From Pratylenchus scribneri (Eukaryota; Nematoda; Chromadorea; Rhabditida; Pratylenchidae): a stretch of DNA of 64,000 nt. The notes beneath the pieces were generated by a model. That model worked only from the letters and a program-made list of their open reading frames with translations. It had not been told where the DNA came from and did not search any database. The first letter of the stretch is position 1, and every line of letters starts with the position of its first letter. A program made the translations under genes and the position numbers. The stretch is from NCBI GenBank assembly GCA_030063045.1, contig JAQSEB010000006.1, positions 434,001-498,000 of the forward strand, given 5' to 3'. Positions 53,200 to 61,400 of the stretch are shown here, piece by piece.

Positions 53200-54179
53200 A
53201 TGGTGAACGCTGAACTGCTTCAGAAGCAAATGCAGCAATTCAAGTTGGGCAAAGATGCCGGTGCGGACTACTATAAGGAGTAAAAATAATCTCAAAAATC
53301 AATTTAATAGCCCTAAATTCCCTCTAAATTCAGACTTTTCTCCAAACATTCGGATGTGGCCGATGCCTACGGGGGTGTCGATCCGGACACGGTTGGACGT
53401 TCACAAAGATACGTGATGTTGGCCATCAATGAACTTCAGGTAATTTCGACGGAATTCAATCAAAGAATTCTTTTATTTTAAGGCCCTAATGCAATTGCCG
53501 GGAAATGTGAACGACGACCGCTCATGGAGATCGTCCCTGTCCAACGTGAAGGAGCATTACAGTGATGTGGACGTGCCACTTTCGAACTTTAGCGTCAGTT
53601 CGACGAATTTTCCCAATTTTTTGATTTATTCAAAATTAATTTTGAAAATTGGCTAAATTCGGAATTATCTAGTACTGTTGGGCTGGCCAATTTTGGAAAT
53701 CTCGTCTTCTAGGAAAGCTAGAGACTTGAAAATAGGCACATTCGCTTCGTCAGGGTCGATTTGTTCTATGAAATTTCAATTTCAAAACAGTAGGACATTG
53801 TTTTGAAAAGCTGAACCATTGTTTAAACCCAAACCGGTTTTGGTTTACCAACTTTTTTCTATTCTTTATTTCTGGTCTCAAATTGAAATTTCTTAGACTA
53901 AATCGACCCTGACGAGTCGAATGAGTCCCTATTTTTGAGTCCGTACAACACCTAAAAGGTGAGATTTCCAAAATTAACTAGCCAAACACTATGCTAATTC
54001 CAGAATTATGGCCAATTTCCATTATAAACTGTAACAATTATATATTTTAGAAAACGAAGGATGCTTGGTTCATGACCATTCAAAAGCATGCCGGGGGCCT
54101 TAGCGCTGAACAGAAGAAGAATTGGGAGGAATTGTTTGATAAGGCCTGCACCGATATGAAAAAATGGGGTTGGTTTTGA
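53200..54179 (+). CDS. Nematode globin
   Basis: Small intracellular haem protein binding O2. Exons 53200-53279, 53334-53439, 53483-53593, 54051-54179; 141 residues. The pattern DAGADYYKELFSKH (B/C helices), TVGRSQRYVMLAINELQALM (E helix, Gln at the distal position as in nematode globins), VKEHYSDVDVPLSNF (F helix; His is the likely proximal ligand) and GGLSAEQKKNWEELFDKA (H helix) follows C. elegans glb-1-like proteins. It is a little shorter than the usual ~150-160 residues, ends in Trp-Gly-Trp-Phe, and has no signal peptide. Intron 3 contains MITE family 2. AATAAA lies at about 54250. Functional subtype cannot be told. Confidence 0.82.
53675..54000. mobile_element. MITE family 2, copy 3 (globin intron 3)
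   Basis: Outer ends CCAATTTTGGAAATCTCGTC and GAGATTTCCAAAATTAACTA; inner ends CAGGGTCGATTTGTTCTATG and TAGACTAAATCGACCCTGAC. Core AAACCCAAACCGGTTTTGGT as in copy 2. Confidence 0.8.
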
Positions 54180-54825
54180 AGCGGCCAATTTTGATGGATG
54201 AAATACACATGGAAATGAGAAGGAATATATTTCTCACACTCCGCCACCTAATAAAGACCAACCTCCATCGATCCATTCATACCTATTTTTTCTTATCTCT
54301 CCTTATTCATCAATTTTTGTGGATGAAATGAAACTTACACCAAATACATTACCATTTTTAACGATAAATGTTTTTTTCCAATAGTAAAATTTAAATCGTT
54401 TTTGTACTTTTTATCGAATGATTTCCCCAATTTCAATCAATTAACAATGAATACCTCAATTTTTAAAACATAGAAAGAATTAAGCTTATTATTGGCCAAT
54501 TCGCCGTACCATAATCCATTAAAAATTAAAATAATAGTGGATAAATTGTCATTTTTCTGATTTTTGTTTTTTTCTTTTTTCTCTCATAAATTTCACTATC
54601 TCTCATCTGAAAAGAATCGAGACCGAGACCAAACCAAACACCACACCACACCAAAAAGAACCGAGACCTTTTAGGATATTCTAATTTTTTTAATTGAATC
54701 GAAATCTTAGATTTTTAAATCTAAAAATTAAAAAAAATTTTTGAAATCGAAACCTTAAGAATTTATTTTTTTTAAATTGAAGATTTTCAATTTTTAATCG
54801 AACTTAAATAAAAACGCAATCTCAA
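54180..54825. other. Intergenic region between globin and the PDHX-like gene
   Basis: Globin 3' UTR with AATAAAG, then AT-rich sequence. A CCGAGACC/CACACCACACC patch at 54620-54670 and TTAAATTTAAAAATT-type palindromic runs precede the next ATG. No gene seen. Confidence 0.55.
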
Positions 54826-57263
54826 ATGGCTTTATATTCAAAAATTGCAACCAAATTTCCATCATCTTCCATGGCCAAGGCATTGAAAATGTCCACATCA
54901 ACCCAAATCCAAACGCCACTGATTGGTCCGGCTGCAAAATTGCTCCTTTTCCACTATAATCTCGAGGCCAATTCCATTCCGAATCATTCGGGCCCGAAGA
55001 AAAATCTTCTCAAAAGGTAATTAGAATTATTTTTAAGCTTCTTTTACCTATTAAAATCAATAAATAGTGATATAATGCGGCACATCAAAAATGGCAAATT
55101 AACTCCGGCAAAAAGAGAACAAATAATGAATTTGAAAAATGAATCGAAAATATCCGGAAACCAAGAAATGGCAAAATTACCTAAATCAAAAACAACGACT
55201 AAACCCAAAAAATATGTGGACATTCCTCTGAAAATATGCGCCAAGTTATTGCCAAAAGACTCAGCCAATCAAAGGTAAAAATATTAAATATTTTTTAATT
55301 TTTTAAATTTAATTTTTTAGACAAATATTCCGCATGCTTATATTTCGGCTTCAATTTCATCCGGCAAAATTCAACAATTGAGGGAGAAATTTGCAAAAAA
55401 TTATGATTTGAAATTGTCTCTGAATGATTTTATCATCAAAGCTTGCGCACAAACACTTCGGGTATTTATTTTAATTTTTAAAATATTTTTTAAATTTTCC
55501 AGAATTTTCCCCAAATAAATGTTCAATGGAAGGGTGATCGATTGGAGCAAATTCCTCGTGTGGACATTTCGGTGGCGGTGGCCACCCCAAATGGGCTGAT
55601 AACGCCAATTTTATTTGGAGCGGATGGAATGAGTTTGGAGCAAATTTCAAGGAAATTACGCGAATTAGCCGGAAAGGCAAGGGAAGGAAAGCTGAGACCT
55701 GAAGAATTCCAAGGCGGCACTTTCACGTATGTTTTCGTTTATTAAGAATTTACGAAAAAATCCAATCCGTAAATACGTAAATTCTTGGTCTAATGGATTA
55801 CCCCTTTAATTCAAAAATTTAGGTCTCGGTCTCGGGTTCGAACCCTCTCCGAGGCTAATAATTTTTTTTGGACTTGGTAATCGATTTTTACACACTATTT
55901 ACCAAGATTTTACCAACAAAAATTTCAAATACTTTTTAGTGTAATGGGTTACCCCTTTACTTTTGTAAAAATTTAGGTCTCAGGTTCGAGAACCCGCTCA
56001 AAGGCAAATAATTTTTTTTCGAACTTGAATCACTTTTAGGCATTTTGCATTTTTGCACATCATTTACTGAGAATTTACGAAAGAAAAAGTTCCGAAAATT
56101 TTTAGTGTAGTGGGTTACCCACTTTACTTTTATAAAATTTAGGTCCCCGGTTCGAACCCGCTCAGAGGCAAATAATTTTTTTTGGCATAATTTCCTGTTT
56201 TATGCATTTTTACAAATTCTATAATACAAAAAATCCCTAAGAATTTTTAGGTCTAGTGGGTTCCCATTTTATTAGGTCTCGGGTTTGAACCCACTCAGAG
56301 GCAAATAATTTTTTTTCGGTTTTCCTTTCCATTTTTTTGTATTTTTATACATTCTACGGTAAATAAAAAATTTTTTTTGCAGAATTTCCAATCTGGGAAT
56401 GTTCGGTTCAGTGTCAAATTTCACGGCAATTATCAATCCACCGCAAGCAGCAATTTTGGCCGTTGGTGGACTTTCGGCGGATACGGCAGCAGCAGCGGAT
56501 GGCCATTTCCAAGTGACACTTTGCTTTGATGCCCGCACAATCCAAGAACCGGATGCCGTAAAATTCATTCAAAATTTGCAATTTTCGCTGGCCGAACCCA
56601 ATGGATTGTTGGCCGGAATGGAAATGTTTATGATGGGCAGCGGAGTGGAGGAGGATGAACAAACTTTGGATTTGGAAGAGGAACAATTGGATTTGGCCAC
56701 ATTGGAGTATGAAATTGACACGAAAAATGATGGTTGGTTTAATTTTTAGGGGATTAGATTTTTGCATAAATATTTAAATATTTTTAAAATTTTAGTAAAG
56801 AATTTTTTGCCATTTATTTTATCGATTTTACATTTTAATTTAGCATCAATTTCGAAAATATTATTTTTAAAATATAATTCAAAAAAATATTTTATTATAA
56901 ATTTTATTTTTTTAAATTTTGGTATAACCATTAATAATTATTTTTTGAGATATAATTCAAAAATAAAATAAATTCAAAATGACAAGAATTTAAAATTCAC
57001 ACAAAATTACAGAAAAAAAAATTTAGAAAATTTTTTTCAAATTTTTCTAGAGCTAGGGGGCCTTAAAATTAGAAATTAGTCCTAATTTTTTCTATAGAAA
57101 TTTTGGGTGTACGAATTTTTGGGTTGACCCATTTGTCCAATTTCCCACACCTTTAATAACCTCATTTTTCTTCATAATAAAATAATTTTAATTTCTTTTT
57201 CCTTTTTTTGCAGATTTTGCCAATTCGACGAATTCGGATCCTTTGGCCAAATTTCTCCTCTGA
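54826..57263 (+). CDS. PDHX / dlat-2-like E3-binding protein of pyruvate dehydrogenase
   Basis: Mitochondrial scaffold that tethers E3 in the pyruvate dehydrogenase complex. Exons 54826-55016, 55068-55274, 55321-55461, 55503-55726, 56383-56732, 57214-57263 (an unspliced end at 56749 is possible). Transit-peptide-like start, then an E3-binding domain (IGPAAKLLLFHYNLEANSIP, GPKKNLLKSDIMRHI) and an acyltransferase fold (LNDFIIKACAQTLR, PRVDISVAVATPNGLITPI, ISNLGMFGSVSNFTAIINPP). No lipoyl domain. The catalytic HxxxDG of E2 is replaced by DARTIQEPDA, as expected for a non-catalytic component. Odd point: at the exon 2/exon 3 junction canonical GT-AG splicing leaves the frame off (exon 2 ends in phase 2, exon 3 TNIPHAYISAS is phase 0). 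Intron 4 carries tRNA-like tandem repeats. Confidence 0.82.
55785..56320 (+). repeat. tRNA-like tandem repeat, four units (PDHX intron 4)
   Basis: Units near 55790, 55940, 56105 and 56245 share TAATGGGTTACCCCTTTACT, AAATTTAGGTCTC, GGTTCGAACCCGCTCAGAGG and CAAATAATTTTTTTT. GGTTCGAACCC is a good B box, and TAGTGTAGTGGGTTA an A-box-like stretch. Spacing about 140-165 bp. A related reverse copy lies at 595-720. Confidence 0.65.
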
Positions 57264-58479
57264 CCTCTGATTGATAAGAAGAATATTTGAAAGAGCAAAA
57301 ATTCATTTCAAATTTGATTGAATTAATCGATGTGAATTTGATGAATTTAAAAGTAGGAATTTTCAATCCATTTTTTATGTTTAAATTATTCGCTAGTTTT
57401 TTTTTAAAATATTGTTAAATGAATAAATTTTTAATTTTCCCAATTTTCTCGTTTTTAAATATTATTTTGTACCAAACAAAATGGAATATATTCTTCCAAT
57501 TTTTGTTGCATTAAATTATTCATCATTTAAATTTTATTTTATTTTAATTAAATTTTTTCATAAAATTAAATTTAATCTGTGCCAAAAATGTGATCGTCCA
57601 AAAATGGAACATCATCAAAAATTGGCCAGTCAATGTTCTTCCACCTAAAATCAATTTTGTTATTCACAGCAAATATATGCGTAAAGGTGTGTTTTTTTGT
57701 TCATTTTTGTAGGGAAAGTACAAATTTTATTATGCACTTAATTAATGTAAAAATGAGGTCTCTTTTTGATATTAATAAAAATGGAATGGAGGACAAAAAT
57801 AACACACATTGACATGGGGGAAAATGGCTTATCAACATTTGCAGACGAAACGGTCGGTGCAGATGTTGGTAAAGCCGCTGTGGCATTGTTTATGGCATAT
57901 TATTAAGCATAAAATTAGCTACAAAATAACATCAAAAGCATTGGCCAATGTTAAATATTCACCGAATTATGGCCAAAAAACGGTGAAAAACACGATTTTA
58001 ATTAAATCAACGGTTTTTTGGCCATATCTCGGTGAATATTCAACTTTGGCCAGTGCTTTTGATGTCATTTTGTAGCCAATTTTATGCTTAATAATATGCC
58101 ATATACAATGCCACAACAGTTTTTACTACCATCTGCGCCAGACCATTTGGTCCGTAAGTGTCGTAATACGTAAAAATAAGGTCACTTTTGATATTAAAAT
58201 GAATTTGGAGGACAAAAATAACACACATTGATGAGGGAAAACGTGAGGAAGGGGCGTGGCCTAAATATGGTCTCCTATGGCCATTGCCATTGGGTCATTA
58301 AAAGGGAAAATGGGGAAGAATTTTTATGGCCATTTAGCACAGAGAAGAAAGTGGAAAAGATTATCACATGTATAGTTCATTCCAAAAGCAAATTGATTCA
58401 AAAAATTTGTTACGAAAATAGTTCATTTAATGCATATAATTTTGAAGGCATTTAAAATTCACAAAAATTGTTGTTGAGA
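57264..58479. other. Intergenic region with a large hairpin element
   Basis: PDHX 3' UTR (GAATAAATT at 57420), AT-rich sequence, then the hairpin element at 57750-58243. 58244-58479 precedes the SLC17 gene and shows no named site. Confidence 0.55.
57750..58243. mobile_element. Hairpin element inside ~70 bp direct repeats
   Basis: Inverted arms of about 105 bp: left GTGGCATTGTTTATGGCATA...GAATTATGGCCAAAAAAC, right GTTTTTTGGCCATATCTCGG...ATATGCCATATACAATGCCAC. Outside them lie direct repeats (57752-57820 and 58172-58243) with GATATTAA, ATGGAGGACAAAAATAACAC and ACATTGA. The transcript would fold into a long near-perfect hairpin. Confidence 0.75.
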
Positions 58480-61400
58480 ATGAGTTCACCGACTCCACCA
58501 CCGCCCCTGTGGTCATTTTCCAGTGTTCGCCTGGGCATTGCAATTGCATTGGCCCTGTCTTTGGCCATCGAGGGGTAGGTTTTGGTTCAACTTTCTATAA
58601 TTCATTTTTTTACATCTCATTTCTTGGCACTTTTGGGTTTTAACTTATAGTTCGGGAACCGTAGATTACTTTGCAATCTTAAATTCCAATTTGTAGAACT
58701 CATCAGCCTGTCAAGTATTGGGGCATTTACATTCTGTTTTTTTTTTCTACTAGGCTATAAATAAAAAATAAGCGAGTTAAAAAACACCAAAATTATTTTC
58801 AATTTTGATTTAAAAATTGGACACTTTTTGGTTCCATATTATTGCTGAAATATATCCTCTAAAAGGCCAGTTTTCTCTACACCCAAAAACCTTCAAAAAA
58901 TTTAAGATAAAAAGACTGAATTTACCTAACTAAATTAATTCTCTCATTAATTTTGAATAATATTTCGATTCAATTTTAATTTTAACAGGTTAATGCGCAG
59001 CAATATAAACATGGTCAGTTAAGATTGAGAGAATTAATATATTAAATCATGGAATTTATCCACAATTTTTCGCGATGGATCAACATTTTTTGAGGTCCCA
59101 AAACTTGGCCAAACTTCTTTTTAAACCCTATTTTGCCTAATAAGGGCAGGCCCGGCGCCAGTTGTCGTGCCCAAGGATGGGAGAGGGGAAAAGAACGAAA
59201 AGGACAAAACACTGCTGGGTGAATGTGCACCAGTGGCTCAATTGGTAGAGGCTCACTATGTGTGAGGACGTCGCGGGTTCGAGACCCGCCTGGTGCCAAA
59301 CATTTTACCCGCCTTTGGCTTAATAGCAGTGTGGAGTTATTACACAGTGGGGTGCAACCTGGGGGGCCCTGGCTCCCCCCGAAATCGGGAAAAATCCGCA
59401 AAAATAGGGGTAAATTCGAAAAAAAGTAGAAAAAATAGGAAAAAAAAAGTATCGAGGTACCCTACCAAAAACCCTATGGACCTCCCAAAAAAAAAAATCC
59501 TGGCACCGGACCTGACTAAAGGCAAGCCCTAAACTAATACTAAGTCTCAAAACATTTTTATGGTCAAGTTAGATGGCCTCAGACCAATTTTCCTCATGAA
59601 AAATTTTGGATAAATTCCATAATTTTATAAGTAAATTAATATCCATTTTTATTTTTTATTCCCTTCTTTTTATCGTTTAGGCAATGGTTTGCATGGTCAA
59701 CAAAACGGCATTGGCTCTGCTCGACGATGGCATTCAGCATCAGCTGCGGAATTCAACGCAAACGACCACAATGTTGTTCATTCCGGTGCCCGCAGAATGC
59801 CGGAATTCGAGTCGAGGCGAATTCATTGCAAAGCCACCACCACCACCACAAACATCCGCCGGCGATGGCAATTATGTGAGCAATTTTTTTTTTCACTTTA
59901 AATTTATTTTTGAAACCATAGAAACCAAAACCATCACAATTTTTATCCAAACTCTCTATAATTATGGAAAGTGGACAAATTTTTCAAATAGTTGGTTAGA
60001 CTTTTTTATTTTTCGATGAATGCACCAAAAAAAGATGAGCTCTTAAAATAGAAATGGAAAGGGAATAATATGGGGGGAATTTGTGGTTGGCATGGGGCAG
60101 AGGAGCCATAAAAAAACACGCTAAATCTGCTGATGAGCCACTCACGAGAATGTCTATTTCCGTATTATTTACATTAAAATGGGAGCGGATTATGGCATTA
60201 AAATGACAAAAATTTTTATATTTTGGGGAAATGTCAAAGAAATTGGCAGGGACATTCAACAATGCCGCCAACCGACGGGCTAACTTTTGAACCTATATCT
60301 CAACGAGGCAATTGCCAATTCAGGAAGGCAATATATAATTTAAAACCCAAAGTGTCACCTACAATTTGACCATTTTAAATTTTATAAAATCCAGGCTTTT
60401 AAAAAAGTTACATGTTTTTGAGTGGAATAAACTCGAATTCGTTTGTTGAGAGGAAAAGCCGCTTATTTTACAAATTATTTTAACATTTCAAAACAATTAG
60501 AATTGGCCACTTTTTAGAGGACATTTAGGGCTTTCAAATGGCTGATCGCCTTCCTGAATTGGTTGCATTCTTGTTGAAATATGTTCTATAGAATAGCCTG
60601 AGGACTAAATAAAAAATATTAAATAAATGAAAGGGAAATTCTTGAAGAAATGGAATTTAAATATTTGCAGGCAATCGGCGATTTGGTGATCACCAAACAA
60701 GAACAATCCCTCATTTTCACTTCATTCTATCTGGGCGGACTGATCATCATTTTGCCCGGCTCCTATCTTTGCGATTGGATGGGACCAACCAGTCTTGTCC
60801 TCTACGGAGCGCTGTTGAATGTGATTGGCACAATTCTGAGTCCAATTACCGTTCGACAATTTGGCCCCCATGCTTTGGCCGTTGTGCGTTTTTTGATGGG
60901 TTGCGGACAGGTGAGTCTATAACGAGAGTTGATAATTTCAGGACTAGAATTTTCTTTATCAAACTAATTTTCAAAATAGAAATGGTTGATGTTCTTTGTT
61001 CTTTTTTTTTTAAATTTAGAGAGGGATAGAAAAGGGAATTTTTTAATTTAATGAAAAACTGATGAATATCAGTAATCCGGTAAGATTTTTAATTAAGTCA
61101 ATTATTTTATGAAATGAAATAGAAAAATACATTTTTCAGAATGAAAATTAAACTATATTAATAATAATAATAATAATAATAATAAGAAGGCAAAAACGGG
61201 GCAAAACACAAGAAATCAGAATAGGGCAAAACACAAATAAATCAGAATAATGCAAAACACAAAAAATCAGAATGAGGCAAAAACACAAAAAATCAGAAAG
61301 GCAAAACACAAAAAATCAGAATTGGGCAAAACACAAAAATCAGAATTGGGCAAAACACAAAAAATCAGAATTGGGCAAAACACAAAAATCAGAATTGGGC

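Noticed and set aside
59227..59297. Functional tRNA-His(ATG) gene
   Set aside because: D stem has a mismatch, the base after the anticodon is T, length is short, and it is nested in a transposon-like element.
59042..59401. 119-codon minus-strand ORF with a GSRTRDVLTHSEPLPIE-like stretch
   Set aside because: That peptide is the translation of the tRNA-like/SINE sequence on the opposite strand and appears as an artefact wherever such repeats occur.
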